A stretch of DNA of 64,000 nucleotides. Source: Bacteroidales bacterium. GTDB lineage: Bacteria; Bacteroidota; Bacteroidia; Bacteroidales; P3. Both the position numbers and the translations under genes were made by a program. Numbering within the stretch: the first letter of the stretch is position 1; each line of letters opens with the position of its first letter. The notes below the pieces were generated by a model. That model made no database searches. It was not told where the DNA came from and saw only the letters and a program-made list of their open reading frames with translations. Location of the stretch: assembly GCA_009783885.1 (NCBI GenBank), contig WRCN01000009.1, positions 1 through 64,000 of the forward strand. The letters run 5' to 3'. Below are positions 45,189 through 53,634 of this stretch, one piece after another.

Positions 45189-45416
45189 TTAACTGCGAAC
45201 TCTGTAATTGCCACCAATTGGTGTTGTTCTATACGGAGGCGCTTCTGGTTTTCTGGTTACTTTTCGAGGGTTGGATCTGTTCTGTTGGTTTTCAAAACGA
45301 CAATGGTCTTGTATTGACGACCTGGTAGCAGGACGTGCTGCCGGAGCACACGAGACCAAAAAAAGTCCTGAAACAATAACTAACAGACTTATTTTTAAAA
45401 TAGTAGATCGCTTCAT
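45189..45416 (-). CDS. Small lipoprotein of unknown function
   Basis: A 75-residue lipoprotein from the ATG at 45416 (another ATG at 45422 is also in frame). The signal MKRSTILKISLLVIVSGLFL ends VSCAPA with the lipid-carrying Cys. The mature part is short, basic and Arg/Pro-rich, with no domain. The open frame continues upstream to 45545, but that part spans the promoter region. First gene of the operon leading to mutL. Confidence 0.6.
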   Translation of the reverse strand: MKRSTILKISLLVIVSGLFLVSCAPAARPATRSSIQDHCRFENQQNRSNPRKVTRKPEAPPYRTTPIGGNYRVRS

Positions 45417-45452
45417 AAGCATTATTTTTAAAATTTTATTTGAATTTATTTG

Positions 45453-45460
45453 CAAAAATA
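45453..45460 (-). promoter_or_regulatory. -7 box of the lipoprotein-mutL-rhomboid operon
   Basis: Reads TATTTTTG on the minus strand, 36 bases before the ATG at 45416. It is adjacent to the divergent box at 45484-45491. Confidence 0.5.
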
Positions 45461-45483
45461 CGAATTTTTTCGAAATTTTTGCG

Positions 45484-45491
45484 TATATTTG
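45484..45491 (+). promoter_or_regulatory. -7 box of the 45502-hemW operon
   Basis: Reads TATATTTG, 10 bases before the ATG at 45502, which implies a very short leader. Confidence 0.5.
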
Positions 45492-45501
45492 TAAAAAAAT
45501 T

Positions 45502-46341
45502 ATGAAAAAAAATATCAACATCGTATTGTTTATTCTGATTTGCATCCCTTTTAAAGGCTTTTGCGAAATAGATGAAGATTACAGAATGGTAAGCGTAAGT
45601 TTAGGTGCAGGCGGGTTTTGGGCAAACAAATATGTAGCGAATTATTACAACGGCAGCGAAAAAAATGTCAATAAAATTTCGTATATTTGGAATAATAGCT
45701 ATTTTAACGAACAAATCAGGCAAGCACTTAATCTTTCATATGGAGCACCCCTTGGATTTCCGGACCTTCCAACCAATATGCGGTACAAAATTTCAACAGC
45801 CGTTACAGCTCGATTTGCGTTTAATTTATCGTTGGAGACTTCATTTTTTATCCAAGTAAATCAAGTCAATCTCACTGCTACAGATATTTTTACGGTTTAC
45901 CTTGGAAATACTCCCGGCACTACAAATCCTATTCTTGAAATAGGCAGAATTTGGGGTAAAGAATCGCGAACGATGCTTGATGTCGGGTTTCAACGGCGCA
46001 ACGAACTTGAAGCACGGAACTGGTTCTGGTTTTACGAATTGGCATTTAACCTAACCAATACCAGAGTTAGAGAAAATGTCTTTGAAATCGCCGGTTTCAA
46101 GCAATCCATCATAGATAGAGGAACTATCTTGCCGGGACAAGGCTTTTCAAGTCCTGAAATGCCGCAAACTGCCATAGGTATAGGACTTGCAGGTACTTTG
46201 GGTTGGCAATACAGGATAGGTTCTAACGCATCATTTGACTTTGGATTTACAACTTATCTTCAAGATATCAATTTGGAAGGGTATAAAAAATTTCACACGA
46301 ATTTTAATCTTTTTGTACGATTAAACTTTTTAACACTTTAG
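45502..46341 (+). CDS. Hypothetical exported, probably outer-membrane protein
   Basis: A 279-residue protein from the ATG at 45502, which starts the signal peptide MKKNINIVLFILICIPFKGF. The frame is open from 45208, but that part crosses the divergent lipoprotein gene and the promoter. The mature part has many alternating hydrophobic strands and aromatic residues (e.g. ISTAVTARFAFNLSLETSFF; TLGWQYRIGSNASFDFGF; FNLFVRLNFLTL) and looks like a small beta-barrel. No family recognised. The kinase gene starts 11 bases later, so they share a transcript. Confidence 0.6.
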   Translation: MKKNINIVLFILICIPFKGFCEIDEDYRMVSVSLGAGGFWANKYVANYYNGSEKNVNKISYIWNNSYFNEQIRQALNLSYGAPLGFPDLPTNMRYKISTAVTARFAFNLSLETSFFIQVNQVNLTATDIFTVYLGNTPGTTNPILEIGRIWGKESRTMLDVGFQRRNELEARNWFWFYELAFNLTNTRVRENVFEIAGFKQSIIDRGTILPGQGFSSPEMPQTAIGIGLAGTLGWQYRIGSNASFDFGFTTYLQDINLEGYKKFHTNFNLFVRLNFLTL

Positions 46342-46352
46342 TTTGTTCCGGC

Positions 46353-47864
46353 ATGAAGTTTTTTTCAAAAAAACAAAAACTTATAAATCGCCTGTTGTTT
46401 GGTGTGGCTATACTTCTTGGGATTTTATCATCGCTGGGAATCCGAGCGGTGGTGGAAGATATTGCTAATAACGAACAAAACAAGGTGAAAATTTGGGCTT
46501 TAACGGTTCAGCAAAAAGCACAAGTGGTTGCTCACGCTCAGAGCTTATTAGAGCAAATGGAGCTCACGGAACGTGATCAAGTTCAACGTTGGGCTGAAGC
46601 CCTTTCGAAAATGTATTCTTCTTATATAACCCCGTCCGAATTTGAATTTTATAGCCGAATTGTTAGAGAAAATACAACCATTCCGAGTATTGTAGTTGAT
46701 GGCAAAAATCGAAGAATTCTGAATTGCTTAAATGATGATGGACTTTGCGAAGAAGTTACGTATTTTAACGACATTTTATTTCAGGACTATTTACAACAGG
46801 AACCGATTCATGTGGAATTTATGGATCAAAATTGGTATATTTACTATAAACTGTCCGAAGCCTTTTATCAATTGCAAAACCAGTTAGAGGATTTAGTTAA
46901 CTCATTTGTGGTTGAAGTTGTGGATAACTCTATCTTTGCGCCGGTTTTGATTGTTACGGAAGATGAACGAACGGTTGTCAGTGTTGGTAATATGTCGCCG
47001 GAAACATATGTTGATTCGGTTGTGCTGAAAAAAACACTGGCTGAAATGCGAGCGCAAAATGCACCGATTGAGATTTCAGTGGGTTCAGATACGCATTTGG
47101 TTTTTTATAAAAATTCCATTATTTTGACCCGTTTGAAGTATATTCCGATTATTTTCGTTGTTGTTTTGAGCGCTTTTATTCTGTCGTTAATATGGACGTT
47201 CCGAATATCAAGGCGCTCGGAAAATGACAAGCTTTGGGTGGGTATGTCGCGCGAAACCGCGCACCAGCTGGGGACTCCGATTTCGTCCTTGATAGGATGG
47301 GTGGAATATTTGAAAAGTCAAAATGTAGATGAAAGTCATCTTGTAGAAGTCGAAAAAGACATTGAACGCCTTAAAGTGATTACCGAACGGTTTTCCAAAA
47401 TAGGATCGGAGCCAAAAATGACCATTCAAAATGTGGTAAAAGTGGTTTACGATTCAGTGTCTTATTTGCAAGTTCGATTGTCGAAAAAAATCAAATTTCA
47501 AGTGAATGTGTCTCCCGATACTCTGATATTGGCCAATATCAATTCGCAATTGGTAGAATGGGTATTTGAAAATTTGTCAAGAAATGCTGCAGATGCAATT
47601 GGTATGAACGATGGAATTATTCAAATTGATATTAGCGAGCAAGCCAAAACAGTTGCTATTGATATTACCGATAATGGAAAAGGGATTCCAAAAAGTGATT
47701 GGAAGACGATTTTTGAAGCCGGTTACACGACGAAATCCAGAGGATGGGGATTAGGACTACCGTTGAGTCGTCGAATTATTCATAATTATCACAAAGGTGA
47801 AATTTTTGTGAAACGCTCAGTTGTTGGCGAAGGTACTACATTCCGAATTATTTTCAACAAATAA
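46353..47864 (+). CDS. Orphan sensor histidine kinase
   Basis: A 503-residue kinase with two membrane segments (about 12-32 and 258-278) that flank an extracytoplasmic sensor domain of about 220 residues. The DHp helix has the phosphoacceptor His in MSRETAHQLGTPISSLIGW. The ATPase domain has WVFENLSRNAADAIG, IDITDNGKGIPKSDW and SRGWGLGLPLSRRII. No HAMP domain or response regulator is visible here. The gene lies between the hypothetical barrel protein and hemW; its stop overlaps the hemW start by one base (TAATG). Confidence 0.88.
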   Translation: MKFFSKKQKLINRLLFGVAILLGILSSLGIRAVVEDIANNEQNKVKIWALTVQQKAQVVAHAQSLLEQMELTERDQVQRWAEALSKMYSSYITPSEFEFYSRIVRENTTIPSIVVDGKNRRILNCLNDDGLCEEVTYFNDILFQDYLQQEPIHVEFMDQNWYIYYKLSEAFYQLQNQLEDLVNSFVVEVVDNSIFAPVLIVTEDERTVVSVGNMSPETYVDSVVLKKTLAEMRAQNAPIEISVGSDTHLVFYKNSIILTRLKYIPIIFVVVLSAFILSLIWTFRISRRSENDKLWVGMSRETAHQLGTPISSLIGWVEYLKSQNVDESHLVEVEKDIERLKVITERFSKIGSEPKMTIQNVVKVVYDSVSYLQVRLSKKIKFQVNVSPDTLILANINSQLVEWVFENLSRNAADAIGMNDGIIQIDISEQAKTVAIDITDNGKGIPKSDWKTIFEAGYTTKSRGWGLGLPLSRRIIHNYHKGEIFVKRSVVGEGTTFRIIFNK

Positions 47865-48997
47865 TGGCGGGAATTTACGTTCATATTCCGTTTTGTCGGC
47901 AGAAATGCGGATATTGTAATTTTTATTCGATTGCAAACATGGGCGGGCAAACCCCACCCCTACAATCATACGTGGACGCATTGATTTCGGAAATTAATTT
48001 CCGAAAAAACGAATGCACAGAACCCATCAAAACCCTTTATCTGGGCGGCGGAACGCCATCGATGTTAGATGTAAACGATGTTGTAAAAATTTTCGAAACC
48101 TTGCAAAATTCCTTTGTGTTTGCGAAAGATATGGAAATTAGCTTTGAAGGAAATCCTGAAAGTTTATCGAGAAACTATTTGTTAGACCTTCGAAATTGCA
48201 CACCAGTAAACCGATTGAGCATTGGCGTACAATCGTTTTTTGAAGATGATTTGAACTATTTGAATCGAAAACACTCACCAAAACAAGCCATTGAAGCCAT
48301 CGAAAATGCACAAAAAGCAGGCTTTGAACGTTTGTCTGTAGATTTGATTTACGGCATTCCAACCTTGACGGATGAAAAATGGAATGAGAATTTGCAAACC
48401 TTCTTTTCACTCAATATTTCGCACCTTTCGGCGTATGCACTGACTGTTGAACCCAACACTATTCTCGACAAACAAATTCAAAATCTCAAAACAAAATCGC
48501 CAAACGAAGAGCAAATCGAAAAACAATATTTGCTGTTGCGAGAACAGCTGAGAAATCATGGTTTTGAAGCTTACGAAACGTCGAATTTTTGTAAAAACAA
48601 ACAGTATTCCAAACACAATTCAAACTATTGGAATCTTAGTAAATACTATGGGTTTGGAGCATCTGCACACAGTTTTTTGGGAACAGTTCGAAGTTGGAAT
48701 ATCGCCGATGTTAACGCTTACATCACTTCTGTAAAAACCGGAATTTTGCCAAGCGAATCGGAGTTTTTAACCACAGACATGCGATACAACGAATACGTCA
48801 TGACCGCTATTCGCACGCAATGGGGCATTTCTCAGGATTTCATTAAAACTAATTTCGATGAACGATTTTTTCTGCATTTTCAAAACCATATCGCCCAAAT
48901 TCCAAACGATTGGCTTATTTGTAAAAACAACCATTTTATAACCACTGAAAATGGCGCTTTATTCTCAGATGCGATTGCAGAAAGATTGTTTATATAA
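47864..48997 (+). CDS. hemW: Heme chaperone HemW, radical SAM protein
   Basis: A 377-residue protein of the HemW family, once annotated as oxygen-independent coproporphyrinogen oxidase. It has YVHIPFCRQKCGYCNFYS with the radical SAM cysteines at 11, 15 and 18, TLYLGGGTPSML, NRLSIGVQSF and LSVDLIYGIP. HemW lacks the fourth cysteine of HemN and handles heme rather than oxidising it. An insertion right after the cluster (about residues 26-34, GGQTPPLQS) is encoded by a GC-rich dispersed repeat (47941-47966), so it is probably a tolerated repeat insertion. Confidence 0.88.
   Translation: MAGIYVHIPFCRQKCGYCNFYSIANMGGQTPPLQSYVDALISEINFRKNECTEPIKTLYLGGGTPSMLDVNDVVKIFETLQNSFVFAKDMEISFEGNPESLSRNYLLDLRNCTPVNRLSIGVQSFFEDDLNYLNRKHSPKQAIEAIENAQKAGFERLSVDLIYGIPTLTDEKWNENLQTFFSLNISHLSAYALTVEPNTILDKQIQNLKTKSPNEEQIEKQYLLLREQLRNHGFEAYETSNFCKNKQYSKHNSNYWNLSKYYGFGASAHSFLGTVRSWNIADVNAYITSVKTGILPSESEFLTTDMRYNEYVMTAIRTQWGISQDFIKTNFDERFFLHFQNHIAQIPNDWLICKNNHFITTENGALFSDAIAERLFI
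47941..47966. repeat. Dispersed GC-rich repeat inserted in frame in hemW
   Basis: GGGCGGGCAAACCCCACC followed by CCTACAAT. The CCCCTAC end is the complement of the GTAGGGG end of the palindromes at 24773 and 58575. Here it adds about nine codons. Confidence 0.55.
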
Positions 48998-48998
48998 C

Positions 48999-49087
48999 CG
49001 TCATTCCGAGCCCTTCGACTTCGCTCAGGATAAACTCCGTCGAGGAATCCCTTGCTATGGGATGTCTCGACTACGCTCGACATGACG
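48999..49087. repeat. Dispersed palindromic repeat after hemW
   Basis: An element bounded by CGTCAT (48999-49004) and ATGACG (49082-49087). It contains CCTTCGACTTCGCTCAGGAT, CGAGGAATCCC, TGGGAT and TCGACTACGCTCGAC. This type is widespread in environmental bacterial genomes, where it gives spurious PERSRR-type peptides. Probably non-coding. Confidence 0.7.
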
Positions 49088-49090
49088 ACA

Positions 49091-49122
49091 TTTGCATAGT
49101 TCAACTTTTTTTTGTATCTTTG
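49091..49122 (+). promoter_or_regulatory. Promoter of the ferredoxin-like gene
   Basis: TTTG (49091-49094) and TATCTTTG (49115-49122) with a 20-base spacer, 28 bases before the ATG at 49151. Confidence 0.75.
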
Positions 49123-49150
49123 CGGTCTAAAACAAAAAATAAACATAAAA

Positions 49151-49552
49151 ATGGAAAACAAAATTAAATCCTTAGCCGATCTTCGGAAAATGAAAGACGA
49201 TGTGCAGTCTAAAGTTAACTTGCGCGAAAGAAGCGATAATCCCGAAAGCGTTGTACAAATCAAAGTTGCTATGGCAACTTGTGGTATTGCATCGGGTGCC
49301 AAACAAACCATGGATTTTCTAATTCAGGAACTCGACAAACGCCACATCCCCGCTGTGGTCACACAAACAGGCTGCATGGGCTATTGTTTTGCAGAACCAA
49401 CCGTTGAAGTGAAACTTCCGGGCAAAGACCCTGTAGTTTATGGTAAAGTTGACACTAAAAAAGCCGACGAAATCATTGAGAAATACATCAAAAACGGCGA
49501 ATTGTTGGAAGGTATTATTCCGGTGAATTATCAAGCTCTTGAAGTTAAGTAA
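49151..49552 (+). CDS. Thioredoxin-like 2Fe-2S ferredoxin protein
   Basis: A 133-residue protein of the thioredoxin-like ferredoxin group (NuoE C-terminal/NuoF N-terminal domain type). The start is ATG at 49151. Cysteines sit at 44 (MATCGIASGA), 75 and 79 (TGCMGYCFAEP). The fourth position expected for NuoE (five residues after Cys44) is Gly, so a full 2Fe-2S site is doubtful without another ligand. Such proteins accompany electron-bifurcating hydrogenase or NADH dehydrogenase subunits, but none is next to it here. It stands alone and ends at a strong terminator. Confidence 0.8.
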   Translation: MENKIKSLADLRKMKDDVQSKVNLRERSDNPESVVQIKVAMATCGIASGAKQTMDFLIQELDKRHIPAVVTQTGCMGYCFAEPTVEVKLPGKDPVVYGKVDTKKADEIIEKYIKNGELLEGIIPVNYQALEVK

Positions 49553-49567
49553 TTTTAAAATTAACAC

Positions 49568-49598
49568 AAAAAAACCGCATCAATGATGCGGTTTTTTT
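49568..49598. terminator. Bidirectional intrinsic terminator
   Basis: Stem of A-tract plus CCGCATC / GATGCGG plus T-tract, with an AAT loop, between the convergent genes ending at 49552 and 49615. Confidence 0.85.
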
Positions 49599-49614
49599 TG
49601 TCTGTCAAATTTGG

Positions 49615-50232
49615 CTACTCACATTTCGTTACTTTCAATAAATATTGCCCAGATGGTACACACGACGTGATTGTTACAGTAAATCTATCACTCCAATTGG
49701 TTTCGCCAATGTCGCTAACACCTTTCACACGATAAACACCGGTTTCCGTTACTTCAAGCGTGTTCGAAGTCTCGGAAAGCGTTTCTATACCTTTTTGCCA
49801 CACGTACCAAGTTGACAACATTGTACAGGGGTAAGAAACAGTCAGCGTTACGAATTCATCCGGACACGCATTAATGCTGTCGCCACTGATAGTCGGTGGG
49901 TAATGACTGCCAGGGCAGCTAATCCAAACCGGATGCGGTTTACTCCACCCACCTGTGCCATATTTGTTAACACCGGCTACAGTATAAGAGCCAGTTTTAA
50001 ACGCTATGTACTCGAAAGATGTTGCATTGGGAATTTCCACGTTATCTATTTTCCATATGTACGATGTTGCACCGCTGGCAGAGGCAGTCAGTGTTACGGT
50101 TTCATCCGGTTCAATATTTGTATTGTTACCGGAAATCTCTGCTATGCCAGGAGGATTTCCTTTGTCATCACATGCTGCAGTAATAACAGCAATTACTGCA
50201 ATAGCAAATAGCAAAATTGATTTTTTTTTCAT
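49615..50232 (-). CDS. Ig-like/PKD-type lipoprotein
   Basis: A 205-residue lipoprotein with a signal of about 20 residues (LLFAIAVIAVITAACDD) and lipid-carrying Cys near 21. Two Ig/PKD-like repeats follow (EPDETVTLTASASGATSYIW; CPDEFVTLTVSYPCTMLSTW), each ending in a TGxYxV strand (KTGSYTVAGVNKYG, ETGVYRVKGVSDIG). Probably surface-exposed and binding or structural. It lies 35 bases downstream of the M6 protease gene in the same direction. No catalytic residues. Confidence 0.7.
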   Translation of the reverse strand: MKKKSILLFAIAVIAVITAACDDKGNPPGIAEISGNNTNIEPDETVTLTASASGATSYIWKIDNVEIPNATSFEYIAFKTGSYTVAGVNKYGTGGWSKPHPVWISCPGSHYPPTISGDSINACPDEFVTLTVSYPCTMLSTWYVWQKGIETLSETSNTLEVTETGVYRVKGVSDIGETNWSDRFTVTITSCVPSGQYLLKVTKCE

Positions 50233-50267
50233 AGTGTGGTATTTTTTAGTTTAGTTATATTTTTTAA

Positions 50268-52022
50268 TTATTTTTCTCCACAAGCATTCATGTTGATTCG
50301 AAATGTGCCTCCCGATTCTACTTTAAATCCTGGCTTAAGGATAATTTTGTTTCCTGCTTCAAAACTAACATTATCCGTACTTTTTACGACAACTGTACCA
50401 GATGTTTGTATGCTATTGGAAGCATTAGTTACTGCAGGAAGATTGTTTGTATTTGAATGAATAACATCCTCGCCATCACAAAATCGGATATCGAAACTCA
50501 TCGTACCGTCAGCGTTTTCCCGTATGTTTTTTATATAGATATTTGCAAAATCGCCATTTGGAGCGGTATAACCATAAGGGTCAGTCCAATTACTAAACTC
50601 TGTTCGACCAGAAGCTGTCGAAAAGGCAGCTTTTTCAGGATATCCTGTTATACCAGGACCTCCACCTGGTCTAAAAACCAAAACTCCGTATTGCTCTATA
50701 TTATTTACAAAATAGTAGTTTCCATTCCAATCTTCATTTATTCTGTAGATAATCAACCCACTATCCGGCAGGCTACTTTCAAATATGTCTGTGTGTTTTC
50801 TATATTCAACAACAAGGTATTGCTCCGACCCTTTTATGGGTATTTGATAGCAGTTATTGGTAACTGAAGTTAACGGTTGCAAGGTATAGGTACCTGAAGT
50901 TGTAATGACAGGTATAGAAGGTATCCATCCACCATATTTGTGTTTCATATATGCAGTAAAATGTTGCGGAGGGTTTGTAGGCCAGCTCATCAAATCCCAG
51001 CTTCCAGCCGGATTAAAACCGTAGGATAAATCATTCATTCTAAAAATGTGACCCATTTCGTGACATAATGTACTATTTTCAGAGTGTTCTTCTAATACAA
51101 GAAAACAAAAGTTAGCTGTTTTTCCATTAATTTGAATAGGAAGGTTACTGACACTGGATAATTTTGCTGCGTGAGGCCATAGAGAAAGAGCTTCTGCAGA
51201 GCCTCGCACAATAAAACTGATATTATCCACAAAACCGTCATTATTTTGATCTATATTCAAGGAAGTAGGTACTTGATTTTTTATATAATTAACAGCATTA
51301 TACAATAGTGTATCACGTCTCGCAAGTCGCTCACGATTGCCGTCATGACCAAGAGGATTAGTCACAGAATATGGAAGATAATAACCTCTGTTGTGAGAAT
51401 CTTGATAGGACAAAATGGTCGTGCCATCGTTGGTCGGAAAAAAATGAGATATAATATCTAACTGATTATAAGATGCTTTTCTAAAATAATTTCTCATGGA
51501 ATTAGCCGTATTGCTGCTTATATTATTAAACCGAGACGTATAAGTGATTTGGTTTTCCTCGAATTCTGTTTGGTCGGCAAATCGGATATACACAACAAGG
51601 TTATTGATCGTTCCTATACTTACAGGACTATTTGATTGAACACGTGGGTTTTGAAAAACATGGTTTTGGGACATCGCTTGGATAATTTCTTCTCTCTTTT
51701 TCCAAATTTCTTCTTCAGAAATATTAATATAGGGCTGAAGATTTACAGAGTTCGGAGAAACTGTACCCACCACATATTGAGAGGCAACCAAACTGTCACC
51801 CACAAGAATTGCATAGCAATAGTATCCTGTTGTTTTATCTTGTACAATGGTATAACCGGCTTCATCGTGCAGCCAATTATAATATTCATCGCCTGTAGCC
51901 AAACATTCTATTTGGGTTCCGTTAGGTTGAGTAATCGTTATGGGAACATTCTCCAAATATGCACCGAATGCATAGAATGGAATAACAATATTTGCCAATA
52001 TGATCATTTTTAACTTTTTCAT
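50268..52022 (-). CDS. Secreted M6-like metalloprotease with C-terminal stack domain
   Basis: A 584-residue protein with a signal peptide (about 1-20). The N-terminal part (TQIECLATGDEYYNWLHDEAG) is typical of M6 (immune inhibitor A-like) proteases of Bacteroidota. The zinc site is in LCHEMGHIFRMNDLSYG (HExxH). A later region (TSGTYTLQPLTSVTNNCYQI) is the usual M6 follow-on. The last 70 residues (SNSIQTSGTVVV, FEAGNKIILKPGFKVESGG) match a '3-coathanger stack' domain that is often found in type IX cargo. No classical type A signal is seen. Secreted protein degradation is the likely role. Confidence 0.8.
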   Translation of the reverse strand: MKKLKMIILANIVIPFYAFGAYLENVPITITQPNGTQIECLATGDEYYNWLHDEAGYTIVQDKTTGYYCYAILVGDSLVASQYVVGTVSPNSVNLQPYINISEEEIWKKREEIIQAMSQNHVFQNPRVQSNSPVSIGTINNLVVYIRFADQTEFEENQITYTSRFNNISSNTANSMRNYFRKASYNQLDIISHFFPTNDGTTILSYQDSHNRGYYLPYSVTNPLGHDGNRERLARRDTLLYNAVNYIKNQVPTSLNIDQNNDGFVDNISFIVRGSAEALSLWPHAAKLSSVSNLPIQINGKTANFCFLVLEEHSENSTLCHEMGHIFRMNDLSYGFNPAGSWDLMSWPTNPPQHFTAYMKHKYGGWIPSIPVITTSGTYTLQPLTSVTNNCYQIPIKGSEQYLVVEYRKHTDIFESSLPDSGLIIYRINEDWNGNYYFVNNIEQYGVLVFRPGGGPGITGYPEKAAFSTASGRTEFSNWTDPYGYTAPNGDFANIYIKNIRENADGTMSFDIRFCDGEDVIHSNTNNLPAVTNASNSIQTSGTVVVKSTDNVSFEAGNKIILKPGFKVESGGTFRINMNACGEK

Positions 52023-52036
52023 AACTACCTCCTATT

Positions 52037-53566
52037 TTATTCTGTTAAAATCATTCGTTTAGTATCAATCAGCTTACCATCCACAATAAGCGAATACAAA
52101 TACATACCCGATTGCAAAGACGAGGCACGCACTTCAATAGCATTTTCGCCTTTGGTTGTCGGCAAATTATAGCACTGTAGCTGTTTGTCGGTTAGGTTGT
52201 AAATGCAAATCTTGGCATTGGTTGCATTTTCCGCTAATTGATAGGTTATGGTTGTTGCACTGCTAAACGGGTTTGGAACATTTTGATGTAAAATGTGAGT
52301 AATATCATTTACTGTTTGTTGTTTTGGTGTACTAATGTCAAAATTCGCAAAATAAGAACCGGTTTGAATATCGTTGATTTGCAATTGCAAGGTTTCTATT
52401 TTCCTGTTTTGTTCTTGAATGCCTTTGCCTTGGTCTTGAATTACTGTGTTTAACTCCTGAATTGTCCTTTTTTGCTCTTGAATAGCTTTTGTCAGATAAG
52501 GAATTAACCCTGCGTAATCCAAGCTAAGCAACTCCTCAACATCTTTATCTTCACCTAATTTATACATAGTAACCAAATCGGGAAAAAGTTCTTTGACTTC
52601 CTGAGCGATAAAACCTACTCTGTTTTTGTAGGCAGGGTCTTTCGAAACATCTTCGCCACTGCCGTCTCTCACAAAATCATACATCACAGGGCGCAGTTTG
52701 GATATGCGTTCTGTCATTAAAGGAAGTTCGCGAACATTTGTCTTTAAATTGGCATCTGAATTTACTAATGGCCCAAGAGCAGCTCCACTTAAATAGTATT
52801 CCGACGAATAAATTTCGTTCATTTGATTATCTGACCGACCTATGCTTGCCCTTTGGTTATGAAGTCCGGTCAGTACCATAACCTCCCGTATGCGTCCAGA
52901 CTCACTAATATCTACTCCTGCACCAAAGTGAAATCCAACATACCCATTAACAGGTAAAGGGGCTTTTATAAACGTATGAGGCACGTTTACTTCAAAACCT
53001 GCGAAAGGATCAGGTGGCACGGAAGTTTTTCCTACATGAACAGCGCCATTGTTATAAATTTGTATTTGCGGGTTTCCTTCGTTACCGATACTAATAACAT
53101 CATCATTAATTTCCATTCGTTGAGATCCCATAGTAAGGCTTATGCCGTTAGTAAGACTATGAATGTTGTTAGCAGTACTAAGATGAATGCCGTTAAGACC
53201 TACTGATAGCTCCGCCGTTGATACAGCGAGTTGAACTTTGCTGGGCACCACTTTGATGTGTGGGTCAGTTTGGTTGCCAATACCAATATAACCGTTTGGG
53301 TCTACTACCATCTGTGACCAGTATCCATTTCCGATTTTTACAGTTCCATCAGGATTTACCGCTACTCGTGGATTGCTTGCACTGCCAATAGTAACAGATC
53401 CATTAGTATTTACAACCATTTGCGGGTTGTTTTCACTACCGATCTTAACAGTGTTTGAAAGAATTTCTACTTGTGCGTTTTGTGCATTAAGCAGAGACGT
53501 GGAAGCACAAAATATGAAACATATTAGTGCAAGGCTTTTTTTGAAGCTTGTTGTGTTTGGCTTCAT
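52037..53566 (-). CDS. S74 (endosialidase chaperone) protein with type IX secretion signal
   Basis: A 509-residue protein from the ATG at 53566, which starts a signal peptide ending LLNAQ. The longer frame to 53647 overlaps the S9 peptidase gene. Residues about 30-170 hold degenerate repeats of about 20 residues (VKIGSENNPQMVVNTNGSV, VTIGSASNPRVAVNPDGTV, and more). A peptidase S74 domain follows, with the self-cleavage Ser and Lys in NSDANLKTNVREL, then YDFVRDG and NRVGFIAQEVKELFPD. A coiled coil (AIQEQKRTIQELNTVIQDQG) and a type A sorting domain (QNVPNPFSSATTITYQL, LQSGMYLYSLIVDGK) end it. Likely a trimeric surface fiber. Confidence 0.85.
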   Translation of the reverse strand: MKPNTTSFKKSLALICFIFCASTSLLNAQNAQVEILSNTVKIGSENNPQMVVNTNGSVTIGSASNPRVAVNPDGTVKIGNGYWSQMVVDPNGYIGIGNQTDPHIKVVPSKVQLAVSTAELSVGLNGIHLSTANNIHSLTNGISLTMGSQRMEINDDVISIGNEGNPQIQIYNNGAVHVGKTSVPPDPFAGFEVNVPHTFIKAPLPVNGYVGFHFGAGVDISESGRIREVMVLTGLHNQRASIGRSDNQMNEIYSSEYYLSGAALGPLVNSDANLKTNVRELPLMTERISKLRPVMYDFVRDGSGEDVSKDPAYKNRVGFIAQEVKELFPDLVTMYKLGEDKDVEELLSLDYAGLIPYLTKAIQEQKRTIQELNTVIQDQGKGIQEQNRKIETLQLQINDIQTGSYFANFDISTPKQQTVNDITHILHQNVPNPFSSATTITYQLAENATNAKICIYNLTDKQLQCYNLPTTKGENAIEVRASSLQSGMYLYSLIVDGKLIDTKRMILTE

Positions 53567-53634
53567 GTTAGTTTGTTGTTTTAGAATTATGTATATTGAT
53601 TTAAATTCGAGTTTGTTTTGGACGCCTTTTACAA

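Noticed and set aside
45208-45501. N-terminal extension of the hypothetical barrel protein
   Set aside because: It lies antisense to a lipoprotein gene and across two promoter boxes; the signal peptide starts at 45502.
48880-49311. Minus-strand open frame of 143 codons
   Set aside because: It reads through the dispersed repeat (typical PERSRR peptide), overlaps hemW and the ferredoxin gene, and has no promoter or domain.
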